A stretch of 64,000 nt of DNA from Verrucomicrobiia bacterium (GCA_022072455.1 JAJVHY010000031.1:1-64000), one strand, 5' to 3'. Counted from the stretch's first letter, positions 26,120-34,586 are shown. Translations and numbers: made by a program. The notes: a model not told the origin generated them from the letters alone.

Positions 26120-26836
26120 CTAGTACTTTGGGTTCTGACGCAACCGGTCGATGCGGTCGCGGACGTAGGCGATCAGATTCTGGCGAACGCTCGCGACAAT
26201 CTCCCGCCCCATCTCGGCGCTGGCTTTTGACGGTTGACCAATCGCCCCGCTGACATTGAAATGCCCGACCCCGAACATCGTCAAGTCCCGTTGCTGCAAG
26301 CCGGACTCCACCGTCAAATCACGCCTGTCCGCCCCGACCAAATCCGGGCGCAACGCGAGCATCACCGAAGTTTCCCACGCGCCCGCATGCACCTCATTCA
26401 CGACCGACAATGCCGGGTCACCAAACTCCCACCAGTTCGCCAAAATAATCTTGAGCGGCCGGTTCTGGGCATTGATGTCGCGGGCGGGCGGTTGCAGGCT
26501 GAAATTTCCGCCGTGCCCGTTGATAAGCACAAAGAACCGGAAGTTCTGCCGTTCCAACTGCGCGGCGAGGTCGCGCACGATTTGCATCACCGTTTCCGGT
26601 CGCAAAGATATCGAACCACGAAACGCTGAATGCTCCAGGCACGTCCCGTAATCCATCGTCGGCAACAAACCCGCGCCGAGCGCCTCCGCGACTTGCCGGG
26701 CAAAGTAACCGGCTTGAATGCAGTCCGTTAACAGCGGCAGGTGCGCACTGTGTTGCTCAAATGAACCGTACCCCATCACCGCAATGTCGGTTGAGTTCGC
26801 CTGCCAGTCGAAAGTCGTCCGGGTGCCATCAATCAT
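26120..26836 (-). CDS. creatininase family amidohydrolase
   Basis: The true start is ATG 26836 (MIDGTRTTFDWQ); the ~190 residues upstream in the track are antisense to the neighbouring methyltransferase. The 238-residue product has the creatininase-family metal ligands: GSFEQHSAHLPLLTD (Glu, His, Asp), then LINGHGGNFS and the acidic EVHAGAWETS. The family includes creatininase, mycofactocin peptidase MftE and FAPy deformylases, all metal-dependent amidohydrolases on small cyclic or formylated substrates. Context does not identify the substrate. It is divergent from the methyltransferase gene with ~80 nt between starts. Confidence 0.87.
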   Translation of the reverse strand: MIDGTRTTFDWQANSTDIAVMGYGSFEQHSAHLPLLTDCIQAGYFARQVAEALGAGLLPTMDYGTCLEHSAFRGSISLRPETVMQIVRDLAAQLERQNFRFFVLINGHGGNFSLQPPARDINAQNRPLKIILANWWEFGDPALSVVNEVHAGAWETSVMLALRPDLVGADRRDLTVESGLQQRDLTMFGVGHFNVSGAIGQPSKASAEMGREIVASVRQNLIAYVRDRIDRLRQNPKY

Positions 26837-26915
26837 GGCGGCATTATTGCCGGTAAGTTTTCCACCGACAAGGCCGGTCTTGGAAATTCCGACAATCCGA
26901 GGCAAACTCACCGGC

Positions 26916-27968
26916 ATGGCAGCCCCTGAATTCATCGAAAAATGTCTGACGAGTCTGGCCGAGGCGACGTTCGTGCGGCTGACACTCACCCGCCCCCGCA
27001 CTCCCGGCCTGCAACGCGTCCTCGGGCGTCTCGTCCAACTCCGGGAACACCCACATCTCTCCCTTACGTTCCGGTATCCGACGCGCGACGTGACGAAAAA
27101 CATTCCCCTCGCGGAAGTCGCGACGTGGTTACGCGGCGAGTTGCCGGCGAATTTCAAGGGCGCGGTGTTGAGCACGACGAACGGCGATTGGCAATTGACG
27201 CCGAAACGCCTCATCCTGCATCCCCCAGCCAAGCGCGCCACCCCACCCCGGTCACACGACGTCGTCAAATCGCGTCTGCTGGACGAATCAGCGCAACAGT
27301 GGTTACGGCGACTCAAAGTGTCGCCCGACAAAGACCGGCAAATCAACCGGTATCTCGAGATCGTCGCCCCGCTCGCGAACGACGCGCACACCATCGTGGA
27401 CATGGGCTGCGGCAAGGGTTATCTGACGTTCGCCTTGTGGCACGTGCTCCGCGTCAAAGTTACCGGGGTGGAACAACGCACGGAATTGGTCGCGGCAGCA
27501 AACGACCTCGCACGGGAAATCGGCGCGACCGGGTTGGAGTTTGTGGCCGGCACGATCAACAGCGTGGAGTTGCCGGCGGCGGACGCGTTGATTGCATTGC
27601 ATGCGTGCAATACCGCGACTGACGACGCGCTCCGGCGCGGCGTCGCACTGGGCGCGAAGTTGATCGTCGTCGCGCCCTGCTGCCATCAGGAAGTCCGCCC
27701 GCAATTGGGAAAACCGGAGCCGTTAGCCGACGTCCTCCGCCATGGACTCATGGCCGAACGCATGGCGGAATGGGCGACCGACGGCTTGCGCGTCCTGTTT
27801 CTGGAGCGGGCGGGTTACCGGACGAAGGTGATTGAGTTTGTGGAGTCGGAACATACGCCGAAGAATTTGATGATCGTCGGCATCCGCGAACGCCCGCCGT
27901 TGGCGACGCGGGAAAACATCGAGCGGTTCAAGGCGTTTTTCGGCATCGAACGTCATGCACTCGATTGA
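26916..27968 (+). CDS. class I SAM-dependent methyltransferase (probable RNA/protein methylase)
   Basis: I choose ATG 26916 (MAAPEFIEKCLTSL), which clears the divergent creatininase start; the track form begins far inside that gene. The 350-residue protein has an N-terminal ~150-residue accessory domain, then the SAM motif IVDMGCGKGYLTFALWHVL (~200), the acidic post-II VTGVEQR, and LHACNTATDDAL and VVAPCCHQEVRP. The LHAC and PCCH signatures are those of the Methyltransf_32-type family. It overlaps the next methyltransferase gene by 14 nt, so the two are cotranslated. The substrate is unknown; RNA modification is my guess. Confidence 0.82.
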   Translation: MAAPEFIEKCLTSLAEATFVRLTLTRPRTPGLQRVLGRLVQLREHPHLSLTFRYPTRDVTKNIPLAEVATWLRGELPANFKGAVLSTTNGDWQLTPKRLILHPPAKRATPPRSHDVVKSRLLDESAQQWLRRLKVSPDKDRQINRYLEIVAPLANDAHTIVDMGCGKGYLTFALWHVLRVKVTGVEQRTELVAAANDLAREIGATGLEFVAGTINSVELPAADALIALHACNTATDDALRRGVALGAKLIVVAPCCHQEVRPQLGKPEPLADVLRHGLMAERMAEWATDGLRVLFLERAGYRTKVIEFVESEHTPKNLMIVGIRERPPLATRENIERFKAFFGIERHALD

Positions 27969-28767
27969 TTGGGCGGCGCTGCAACGGTTGCGGGCCGGGT
28001 TTCTGGCCGGGGCGACGAATTACTGGCAAAGCGAAAGCGATCTCGCGAGCTACGATCAGACGTTCGCCCAACGCATCGGCTGGAAATGGGATTTTGTGCT
28101 CGCTGAATTAAAACGGCTCGGTTGGCAACCGCCGGCCGGCCCGGTTCTCGATTGGGGCTGCGGCAGCGGGATTGCCGGGCGGGCGTTTCTTGGCGAGTTC
28201 CCGGCCACGGAAATGGTCGTCTGGGATCGGTCGGAATTCGCGCTGAATTTTGCGACGCGCCGGTTGGCGGAACGGTTCCCGAATGTGTCAGTCCGCCGCG
28301 GGCGCGCCGGGACGACTTTATTGGTGAGTCACGTCATCACGGAGTTGCCGGATTTGAACGAGATTGTGAAGTTGGCGCGCGAGGCCACGGCGGTCATTTG
28401 GGTGGAACCGGGGACGTTTGCGGCGAGCCGCCGGTTGGCGGAAGTGCGCGAGAGTGTTCGCGGCCACATCGTCGCGCCGTGTCCGCACCGGGGCGAGTGT
28501 GGGTTGCTGAACTCCCGGCATTGGTGCCATTTCTTCGCGCCGTCGCCGCCGGCAATCTACCGCGATGGGGATTGGGCGCGGTTTGCGAAGATGGCCGGCG
28601 TGGATTTGCGGAGTTTACCGGTCAGCTATCTCGTGTTGGACCAGCGCCCGACGCCGCCAGTGCCGGCCACGCGGGTGATTGGCCGGCCGCGCGTCTACAA
28701 GGCGCATTCGCTGGAATTGACGTGTTCGGCGGCGGGCGTGGCTGACGTGCAAAAGAAGAACCCCTGA
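27955..28767 (+). CDS. Rsm22-like ribosomal small-subunit methyltransferase family protein
   Basis: This 270-residue protein has a SAM fold, VLDWGCGSGIAGRAFLGEF (~residue 65) with MVVWDRSEFAL. It then has the Rsm22 cysteine pattern APCPHRGECGLL and HWCHFF around residues 180-200, which in Rsm22/mitochondrial assembly factors ligates a metal or Fe-S centre. Bacterial members are annotated as small-subunit rRNA methyltransferase-like and their exact target is unsettled. It starts 14 nt inside the preceding methyltransferase gene and its stop codon is inside the terminator hairpin at 28756. Confidence 0.83.
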   Translation: MHSIDWAALQRLRAGFLAGATNYWQSESDLASYDQTFAQRIGWKWDFVLAELKRLGWQPPAGPVLDWGCGSGIAGRAFLGEFPATEMVVWDRSEFALNFATRRLAERFPNVSVRRGRAGTTLLVSHVITELPDLNEIVKLAREATAVIWVEPGTFAASRRLAEVRESVRGHIVAPCPHRGECGLLNSRHWCHFFAPSPPAIYRDGDWARFAKMAGVDLRSLPVSYLVLDQRPTPPVPATRVIGRPRVYKAHSLELTCSAAGVADVQKKNP

Positions 28768-28791
28768 CGGCTGGCGCCGGCAGGGGTTCTT
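28756..28791. terminator. bidirectional intrinsic terminator between convergent genes
   Basis: Perfect 11-bp arms AAGAACCCCTG and CAGGGGTTCTT enclose a 14-nt GC-rich loop. The plus-strand side is followed by TGCGAGTTTT and the minus-strand side by CTTTTGC. It lies between the Rsm22-like gene (whose last three codons form the left arm) and the cold-shock gene that ends at 28810. Confidence 0.8.
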
Positions 28792-28809
28792 GCGAGTTTT
28801 GCGAAGTGG

Positions 28810-29010
28810 TTACTTCACGACGACGTTGCTGGCCTTCGGGCCTTTCGGGGAGTCAACGAGATCGAATTCGACCGTTTGACCTTCTTCAAGATTCTTGAAG
28901 CCCTCGCCACCCACCGAGCTGTAGTGTACGAACACGTCAGCCCCGCCCTCTTGCTGGATGAATCCAAAACCTTTTTTCGTATCGAACCACTTCACTTTGC
29001 CTGTTGCCAT
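28810..29010 (-). CDS. cold-shock domain protein (CspA family)
   Basis: This 66-residue single OB-fold protein binds single-stranded RNA/DNA and acts as an RNA chaperone. The start is ATG 29010 ([17 protein letters not shown]), with AGAGAG just upstream; the 28 extra residues in the track are leader. RNP1 (KGFGFIQQ) and RNP2 (VFVHYSS) are intact, and the C-terminus [19 protein letters not shown] is canonical. It has its own promoter at 29108-29137 and a terminator-like hairpin in the leader, suggesting transcriptional control before the coding region. Confidence 0.95.
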   Translation of the reverse strand: MATGKVKWFDTKKGFGFIQQEGGADVFVHYSSVGGEGFKNLEEGQTVEFDLVDSPKGPKASNVVVK

Positions 29011-29051
29011 AACTCTCTGTTGACCTTTCTTCTTTTTGAGTCCGTATGCAC

Positions 29052-29080
29052 AAAAAACCGCTCCGAGTACTTCGAAGCGG
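29052..29080 (-). terminator. terminator-like hairpin in the cold-shock gene leader
   Basis: On the minus strand CCGCTTCG, a 7-nt loop and CGGAGCGG form an 8-bp stem (one G-U pair) followed at once by TTTTTT. It is only ~40 nt before the csp start codon and ~25 nt after the predicted transcription start. No minus-strand gene lies upstream, so it most likely acts as a leader attenuator. Confidence 0.6.
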
Positions 29081-29107
29081 CTGCGCACTTCCAAAGACTA
29101 CGGGCGC

Positions 29108-29137
29108 GATATAGTAAAATCCCTCCTCCCTTGTCAA
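29108..29137 (-). promoter_or_regulatory. promoter of the cold-shock gene
   Basis: TTGACA (29137-29132), an 18-nt spacer and TATATC (29113-29108) on the minus strand. Transcription should start near 29101, giving a ~90-nt leader that contains the hairpin at 29052-29080. It is divergent from the response-regulator gene starting at 29184. Confidence 0.6.
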
Positions 29138-29183
29138 TGATGGACTTTCCCGTTGGCACTCGGTCTGCTAATCTTAATCCCGC

Positions 29184-29600
29184 ATGAAGAATCCCCACCA
29201 ATTTGACAGCTCGGAACGCCCGTCGAATTCCTATGATTTCAAGGCCGTTCTCCTCGTGGATGACGACAAGGAGTTGGCGACTTCAATGCAGTGGATTCTC
29301 GCCGACCAGAATTTCATGGTGGACGTGGCCCACGATGGCGCCGAGGCCATCCTCAAGGTCAAAGCCAACCAATACGACGTCGTGGTCTGCGACGTGATGA
29401 TGCCCAAACTCCGCGGCGACGAAGTTTATCTGGAAGCGACCGCGTTGCGTCCCAATCTGGCGGACCGGTTCATCTTCGTCACCGGCTACGCGGCCGACCC
29501 GAAGGTCAACGTCTTTCTCACCAAGACCGGCTGCAAATACCTCATCAAACCTTTTCCGATGCAGACGCTGATTGATTGCGTCCGGCAACTCCTCAGCTGA
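29184..29600 (+). CDS. single-domain response regulator receiver protein
   Basis: This 138-residue protein is a stand-alone REC domain with no output domain. The acidic pocket is LLVDDDKE, the phospho-acceptor is in VVVCDVMMPK, the switch Thr is in FIFVTGYA and the conserved Lys in YLIKPF. An ~18-residue polar N-terminus precedes the domain. Partner kinase and output are unknown: no histidine kinase is nearby. It may relay phosphate or control by protein contact (CheY/Spo0F style). Its last 8 nt overlap the 3' end of the convergent lysA. Confidence 0.92.
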   Translation: MKNPHQFDSSERPSNSYDFKAVLLVDDDKELATSMQWILADQNFMVDVAHDGAEAILKVKANQYDVVVCDVMMPKLRGDEVYLEATALRPNLADRFIFVTGYAADPKVNVFLTKTGCKYLIKPFPMQTLIDCVRQLLS

Positions 29601-30840
29601 TCTTTTCGCCTGAGATCAGGTCTTTGAGCGTCTCCCGCCGTCGAATCAAATCCACCCGGCTGCCGTTGACCAGAACTTCGGCGGGCCGGGGGCGCGAATT
29701 ATAGTTCGACGCCATCGCCATGCCGTAGGCGCCGGCACTCTTCAAGACGAGCAACTCGCCCTCGCCTACGGCCGCGATCGCCCGAGCTTCGGCAAAGAAA
29801 TCACCGGATTCGCAGACAGGACCGACGATGTCGGCTTTGATCTTGCCGGTCTTCGTGGCTTTGACCGGGACGATTTCGTGGTAGCTGCTGTACAGCGCTG
29901 GGCGGATGAGATCGTTCATCGCGGCGTCGGTAATCACGAAGGTTTTGACCGGCGTTTTCTTGACGTAAATCACACGGGTGACAAGCACCCCGCCATTGCC
30001 GACAATAAACCGGCCAGGTTCAAGCAGCACGCGGAGGCCGACATTCTTCACCAACGGCAGGACGGCGGCCGCAAACTGTTGCGGCGTGGGCGGAGTCTGA
30101 TCCTTGTAGCGGATGCCAATACCGCCGCCGAGATCCACGGTCTTGAGCGTGGCCGGGGCCAACTGGCGGACTTCCTCGACCAAACCCAACAACTTCCGGG
30201 ACGCGAGCACATACGGTTGCGTCTTCACGATCTGCGAACCGATGTGCATTTGGACACCACGAATCTCGACGCCGGCCAACCGGCTGGCTTCGCGGTAAAC
30301 CCCCAAGGCCCGCTTGATGGAAATGCCGAACTTGCTCTCTTCCTTGCCGGTCGAGATGTAATGATGCGTTTCGGGATCCACGCCGGGATTAACACGCACG
30401 GCAATGGGCGCGCGCTTCTTCAGCCGGCGCGCCACGCAGTCGAGCTGCCGGAGCTCGGCTTCGCTTTCAACATTGAAAATGTAAATCCCCAGCTTGAGGG
30501 CGTATTCGATTTCTTCGACGGTCTTGCCGACACCGGAGAAGACGCACTTGCCGGGCTCGCCGCCGGCTCGCACCACCCGGTAGAGCTCGCCCGCGCTGAC
30601 GATGTCGAAGCCGGCACCAGCTTTCGCGAGCTCGCCGATGATGGCGAGGTTGCTGTTGGCTTTGACGGCGTAACAGACCAAATGATCGATCTGCCGGAAC
30701 GCACGGTCGAGCCCCGCGAATTGGCCCACAATGTGGTTGCGGCTGTACACGTACAGCGGGGTGCCGAACTTCGCCGCGAGTTTGCGGAGCGGGACGCGTT
30801 CACAGAACAGTTCACCCTGATGATATTCAAATGCATTCAT
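29593..30840 (-). CDS. lysA: diaminopimelate decarboxylase
   Basis: This 415-residue PLP enzyme (fold III) converts meso-diaminopimelate to L-lysine. The PLP lysine is Lys60 in VCYAVKANSN. HIGSQI, the phosphate-binding VDLGGGIGIRY, EPGRFIVGNGG and the substrate-binding CESGDFF are all present. Length matches the family. It is the last gene of a minus-strand run with argH, a ROK kinase and a metallophosphoesterase, 23 nt after the phosphoesterase gene. Confidence 0.96.
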   Translation of the reverse strand: MNAFEYHQGELFCERVPLRKLAAKFGTPLYVYSRNHIVGQFAGLDRAFRQIDHLVCYAVKANSNLAIIGELAKAGAGFDIVSAGELYRVVRAGGEPGKCVFSGVGKTVEEIEYALKLGIYIFNVESEAELRQLDCVARRLKKRAPIAVRVNPGVDPETHHYISTGKEESKFGISIKRALGVYREASRLAGVEIRGVQMHIGSQIVKTQPYVLASRKLLGLVEEVRQLAPATLKTVDLGGGIGIRYKDQTPPTPQQFAAAVLPLVKNVGLRVLLEPGRFIVGNGGVLVTRVIYVKKTPVKTFVITDAAMNDLIRPALYSSYHEIVPVKATKTGKIKADIVGPVCESGDFFAEARAIAAVGEGELLVLKSAGAYGMAMASNYNSRPRPAEVLVNGSRVDLIRRRETLKDLISGEKIS

Positions 30841-30863
30841 GGAAGGCTGCGGATACTACCAAA

Positions 30864-31658
30864 CTACAGCCATTGTGCAATCCGATCGGCAATCGCCGCC
30901 CCGCAGGCATCCTTGAGGATCCGCCGAGTCCGTTCCTTCGCCGCGGCGCGGTCGTACTGGGCGACGTACTTTTCGACCTGCCAGCGGGAGTCGTCGAAGA
31001 CCAGATACTCCGGCTGCCGCTGACTGGACTTGGGGAAACCGACGGAGCCGGTGCCGAACAAACCCGAGTGATTCGACTCCATGACCACCGGCGCCACATC
31101 CCGCCCCGGCCCGACATGCGCTTCCATCGGCATGAGCAATACATTGTGATTGTCGAAGAGGTCGGCGCGTTGGGCGTGGGTATGACCGTAAAACGCCACG
31201 CGGCCGCCTTTGCCGGCTAACGTGTAAAGTTCGTGAATCGCGTTATGCGGCGTCCGATGGTACAGCCCCGAACTCGGCTCGGCGATGGAATCGTGCGTCA
31301 AATAAATCTTGTCATTGACCTCGGTGATCAACTCCGCGTCGGCCACGAACCGTTTGGCCCACGGTTCGCCATCGAGCAGCCGGCGCGTCCACCGCAGCGT
31401 CGCCGCGGCTTCATCGTTGTACAACGCGAGATTGACTTCGCCGCGCACCGCCAACTCGTGATTTCCCGCCACCCACGCCAGCAACCCCCGCTGATGCAGC
31501 GCCAGCAACCGATCAATGCATTCAATCGGCTCCGGGCCGTACCCCACCATGTCGCCAACGAAAAAGTAGCCGTCAATTTCGCGCGTCTGCGCGTCCGCCA
31601 ACACCGCGTCGAGGGCGGCCAGATTCCCGTGGACGTCGCCGAAGACGAGGTACCGCAT
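30864..31658 (-). CDS. metallophosphoesterase (calcineurin-like, YfcE/diadenosine-tetraphosphatase type)
   Basis: This 264-residue protein has the whole dinuclear metal set in order: GDVHGN (7-12), VGDMVGYGP, AGNHELA, YLTHDS and YGHTHAQ. The size and the 'GDVHGNLAALDAVL' opening fit the single-domain YfcE/serine-threonine phosphatase-like subgroup, which hydrolyses phosphodiesters or phosphoproteins; the natural substrate cannot be told from sequence. The start ATG overlaps the ROK gene stop by 1 nt (TGATG). Confidence 0.9.
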   Translation of the reverse strand: MRYLVFGDVHGNLAALDAVLADAQTREIDGYFFVGDMVGYGPEPIECIDRLLALHQRGLLAWVAGNHELAVRGEVNLALYNDEAAATLRWTRRLLDGEPWAKRFVADAELITEVNDKIYLTHDSIAEPSSGLYHRTPHNAIHELYTLAGKGGRVAFYGHTHAQRADLFDNHNVLLMPMEAHVGPGRDVAPVVMESNHSGLFGTGSVGFPKSSQRQPEYLVFDDSRWQVEKYVAQYDRAAAKERTRRILKDACGAAIADRIAQWL

Positions 31659-32446
31659 CAGCGTCCCTTCCGCGCCGCCACTAGTGCCGCTCCAACCACC
31701 ACCACCGTCTGCCCAAGTTTCGGCGGCACGATCCGGTAGTTGTTCGCAAAGACCGGGAAAACCAGCCGTTTGACTGTCTGGCGCAGCGGCCGAAAAAATT
31801 TCTCGCCCGCCGTGGCAACCCCGCCGCCGACAATCACAATATCAGGATTTACAATGGCAATCGTATTCGCAAGAGCGAAGCCAAGATACCGGGCGGCTTG
31901 CGGGACGGTGCTCACCCCGCGTTCGATGGCCAAGCCGGACGCGAGCGCTTCGAGCCGGCGAGTGCCGATCACGGTATGCCCGATTTCCGCCGCACCGAAC
32001 CGGCCATTATCAACTTTGCCGTCAATCACGAATCCCCCACCAATGCCGGTGCCGACGGTCACATAAAACACCCGCCGCAAACCTTTGCCGGCGCCGAGCG
32101 TTGCTTCCGCCAAGGCCGAACAATTCTGGTCGTTCTCCACATATGTCGGCAAACCGAATTGCCGGTGAAACCAGCTTTGAAGTGGATAACCATCCCAACC
32201 GGCAATCTGATGCGACTTGATCGTGCGCTGACGTTCAAGGTCGTACGGGCCGCCAAAGCCGACGCCGATGGCGCGCACCCGGTATCGCACCACCAGCGGC
32301 GGAATCAGTTCGGTAAATTGCTGTAGAATGCCGGTCGCCCCTTTTTTCCGGTCGACCGTCCGTCGTTCCAAAGCGTGAACCTTGCCCCGCCGGTCGCAAA
32401 CACCGACCTGCAGTTTTGTCCCGCCGATTTCGCAGCCGAGAAACAT
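31658..32446 (-). CDS. ROK family sugar kinase lacking the zinc motif
   Basis: I take ATG 32446 (MFLGCEIGGTKLQVGV), which overlaps the argH stop as TGATG; the track adds seven residues from a GTG. The 262-residue protein has the ATP phosphate loop GCEIGGTK, the substrate loop ENDQNCSALAEA and FYVTVGTGIGGGFVI, all as in glucokinase-like ROK proteins. The usual CxCGxxGC zinc site after GHxxI is absent: GHTVIGTRRLEALASG follows instead. It probably phosphorylates a hexose or N-acetylhexosamine; the missing zinc site leaves specificity open. Confidence 0.85.
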   Translation of the reverse strand: MFLGCEIGGTKLQVGVCDRRGKVHALERRTVDRKKGATGILQQFTELIPPLVVRYRVRAIGVGFGGPYDLERQRTIKSHQIAGWDGYPLQSWFHRQFGLPTYVENDQNCSALAEATLGAGKGLRRVFYVTVGTGIGGGFVIDGKVDNGRFGAAEIGHTVIGTRRLEALASGLAIERGVSTVPQAARYLGFALANTIAIVNPDIVIVGGGVATAGEKFFRPLRQTVKRLVFPVFANNYRIVPPKLGQTVVVVGAALVAARKGR

Positions 32447-33810
32447 CACTTCAACAATCTCTTCCACAGTGCGATTTGGGCAGCGACGTTCTTCGGCGAC
32501 GGCGCACCGATGATTTTGCGCATCGCCAGTGCCCGGTGCACGTCAAACACCTTCGCCGCCGCCCGGCCAAACTTCCGACCGGCCAGTTTCGGCAACTGCT
32601 GCCCGGTCTTTTCCGCTTCGGCCACGAGGGCACCGACGAGGTGGTGGGCTTCGCGGAATGGCGTGCCTTTCAGTACGAGGTAGTCCACCAAGTCGGTCGC
32701 CAACAACAACGGGTCACTCGCCGCGGCTTCGCAGCGTGTCCGGTTGACCTTGATGTCGCCCAGCATGGCCGCGACAACTTCCAACGTGTTGAGCAACGTG
32801 TCGGCAGAATCGAACAGCGGCTCTTTGTCTTCCTGCATGTCGCGATTGTACGTCAGCGGCAAGCCTTTCAGCATCGTGAGGACGGAGACGAGGTTGCCGT
32901 AAAGCCGGCCGGTCTTGCCGCGGGTCAGCTCACAAATATCGGGATTCTTTTTCTGCGGCATCAACGATGAGCCGGTCGTGAACGCATCGCCAATTGTGAC
33001 AAAACCAAATTCCGCACTCGACCACAGGATCAAATCCTCCGCCAACCGGGAAAGATGCACGCCGGTCGCGGCGGCTGAAAACAGAAATTCGAGGAGAAAA
33101 TCCCGGTCACTCACGGCGGCCATCGAGTTTTGCGTCACGCCGGCAAATCCCAACTGCTTCGCCACGAACTCCCGCCGCAACGGCAACGTGCTCCCGGCAA
33201 TCGCGCCGGAGCCGAGCGGACATTCCTGCATTTCGATTCCGAAGACCTCGAACCGCCACGCGTCACGCGCGAACATTTCGACGTAGGCCAGCAAGTGATG
33301 CGCGAACAGGACCGGCTGGGCGCGTTGCAGATGTGTGTAGCCCGGCAACACGACGGTCGCATTCTTTTCCGCGAGCTTCACCAGTGCCCGCTGCAAGTCG
33401 AGCAGCCGGGCGACACACAGCACCGTTGCGTCACGTGTCCACAATCGAATATCGGTGGCGACCTGATCGTTCCGGCTGCGGGCGGTGTGAAGTTTCTTGC
33501 CGGCGGCGCCGATCTTTTTGATGAGCGCGGTTTCGATGTTCATGTGCACATCTTCGAGGTCGGCGTCCCAGTGGAACTTGCCGGCTTCGATTTCGCGCTC
33601 GATGAGTTTGAGGCCGCGGGTGATTTTGGCGAGTTCGACTTTGGTGAGGAGACCGACTTTGGCGAGGCCTTGCGCGTGCGCGATGGAACCGGCAATGTCG
33701 TGTTTGTAGAGCCGCCAATCGAAGCTGACGCTCTCGGTGAATTTCTTGACGGCCTCGGCAGGGCCGGCGCTGAACCGTCCGCCCCACGTGCGTTGCGACA
33801 CTTTTTTCAT
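32446..33810 (-). CDS. argH: argininosuccinate lyase
   Basis: This 454-residue enzyme performs the last step of arginine synthesis, splitting argininosuccinate into arginine and fumarate. The start is ATG 33810 (MKKVSQRTWGGRF); the 103 residues before it in the track are non-coding. WGGRF, HTARSRNDQVATD, LPGYTHLQRAQPV and the fumarase-superfamily signature GSSLMPQKKNPD are intact. It is followed within 1 nt by the ROK kinase gene and lies 62 nt downstream of the DUF4412-like genes, so it may start its own transcript. Confidence 0.96.
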   Translation of the reverse strand: MKKVSQRTWGGRFSAGPAEAVKKFTESVSFDWRLYKHDIAGSIAHAQGLAKVGLLTKVELAKITRGLKLIEREIEAGKFHWDADLEDVHMNIETALIKKIGAAGKKLHTARSRNDQVATDIRLWTRDATVLCVARLLDLQRALVKLAEKNATVVLPGYTHLQRAQPVLFAHHLLAYVEMFARDAWRFEVFGIEMQECPLGSGAIAGSTLPLRREFVAKQLGFAGVTQNSMAAVSDRDFLLEFLFSAAATGVHLSRLAEDLILWSSAEFGFVTIGDAFTTGSSLMPQKKNPDICELTRGKTGRLYGNLVSVLTMLKGLPLTYNRDMQEDKEPLFDSADTLLNTLEVVAAMLGDIKVNRTRCEAAASDPLLLATDLVDYLVLKGTPFREAHHLVGALVAEAEKTGQQLPKLAGRKFGRAAAKVFDVHRALAMRKIIGAPSPKNVAAQIALWKRLLK

Positions 33811-33872
33811 AAGGCGCGATTGTGGGGAAACGGTTGCGGGAATCAAGCTCTTACCGGCTTGTCGGTCGCCAA

Positions 33873-34586
33873 CTACCGGCCTTTCAGAGCGCGGGTGAGT
33901 TCTGGGAGGCTGGTGTACCGATCGAAGCCGGCGGGTGGTTGGAAGAGTTCGATATCGGGCGGGGTGCGCTGGAGGTTGCGAAAGCGGATGGTGAAGACCG
34001 TGGCTTCCGTCTCGAACTGGAGTTGGACGGGGAAGTTGTCCAACTCGGTCGCTTCCCAGACGCGCACGTCGTATTCGTCGCCCAGTTTGTTGATGACGTG
34101 AACCCGATATTCGGTGCATGGCTGGTCACCGACGATGGTGTCGCGGAGTTTGGTCTTGGTGATTTCCAGCACTTCTTTGGTGTGCTCGCGCCAAGTCAGG
34201 ACGGTTTCCACGTAGGCGCGCAGACGGGGGTAGACGACATAGGCGCGTTTGAGTTCCGGCAGTTTGATGGTGATGGCCGAATCGAAATCGGGATCGCGGC
34301 TCTCCAGATAGTCGCAGGCTTTCAAGCCGCGGAGTTGCGTCAGATCAACGATGGTGCGGAGTTGGCCGGCCAGAAAGGTGTAATCAACGTCCACGACAAA
34401 GTCGTTGTTGGCGTTGGTGCTGAACCCGCTGATTTCGGCGGTGGCGGTAAAGCCCACGCCGGGGCCGAGGAGTGTCCCGAGGAGGTTGAGCGGATCAACC
34501 GGCATCGAGCCGGGGCCACTCCCTTGCGCCCCGACGGTGAGGCAGCCGGCCATGAACAAGCTCAGCCAGATGCCCCGGCGTTTCAT
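33873..34586 (-). CDS. DUF4412-like exported protein, possible lipoprotein (paralogue 2)
   Basis: This 237-residue protein begins MKRRGIWLSLFMAGCLTVGA; MAGC could be a lipobox. The mature part has GFTATAEISG, FLAGQLRTIVDLTQ, LKRAYVVYPRLRAY, IVGDQPCTEYRVHV, VRVWEATELDNFPVQLQFE and a C-terminal FQPPAGFDRY. These are the steps seen in DUF4412-type periplasmic beta-proteins (LolA/LolB-like fold, inferred). It follows its paralogue with a 4-nt ATGA overlap. Function unknown; an envelope role is likely. Confidence 0.72.
   Translation of the reverse strand: MKRRGIWLSLFMAGCLTVGAQGSGPGSMPVDPLNLLGTLLGPGVGFTATAEISGFSTNANNDFVVDVDYTFLAGQLRTIVDLTQLRGLKACDYLESRDPDFDSAITIKLPELKRAYVVYPRLRAYVETVLTWREHTKEVLEITKTKLRDTIVGDQPCTEYRVHVINKLGDEYDVRVWEATELDNFPVQLQFETEATVFTIRFRNLQRTPPDIELFQPPAGFDRYTSLPELTRALKGR

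Noticed and set aside
26837-27415. Long N-terminal extension of the creatininase-like ORF
   Set aside because: It runs antisense through the methyltransferase gene, is rich in Arg/Ser without structure, and the creatininase domain starts cleanly at ATG 26836.
29878-31023. 381-codon plus-strand ORF opposite lysA
   Set aside because: LysA on the minus strand has all catalytic motifs; the plus reading has none and only a weak start.
33836-33884. Possible additional GTAG hairpin at the end of the DUF4412-like gene
   Set aside because: The TAG stop is in a GTAG, but the following stem needs two G-U pairs and no inverted partner is present, so I do not count it as a member of the family.
33811-34119. 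103-residue N-terminal extension of argH in the track
   Set aside because: The standard ArgH N-terminus begins at MKKVSQRTWGGRF; upstream residues are low-complexity Arg/Pro-rich read-through into the DUF4412-like gene.
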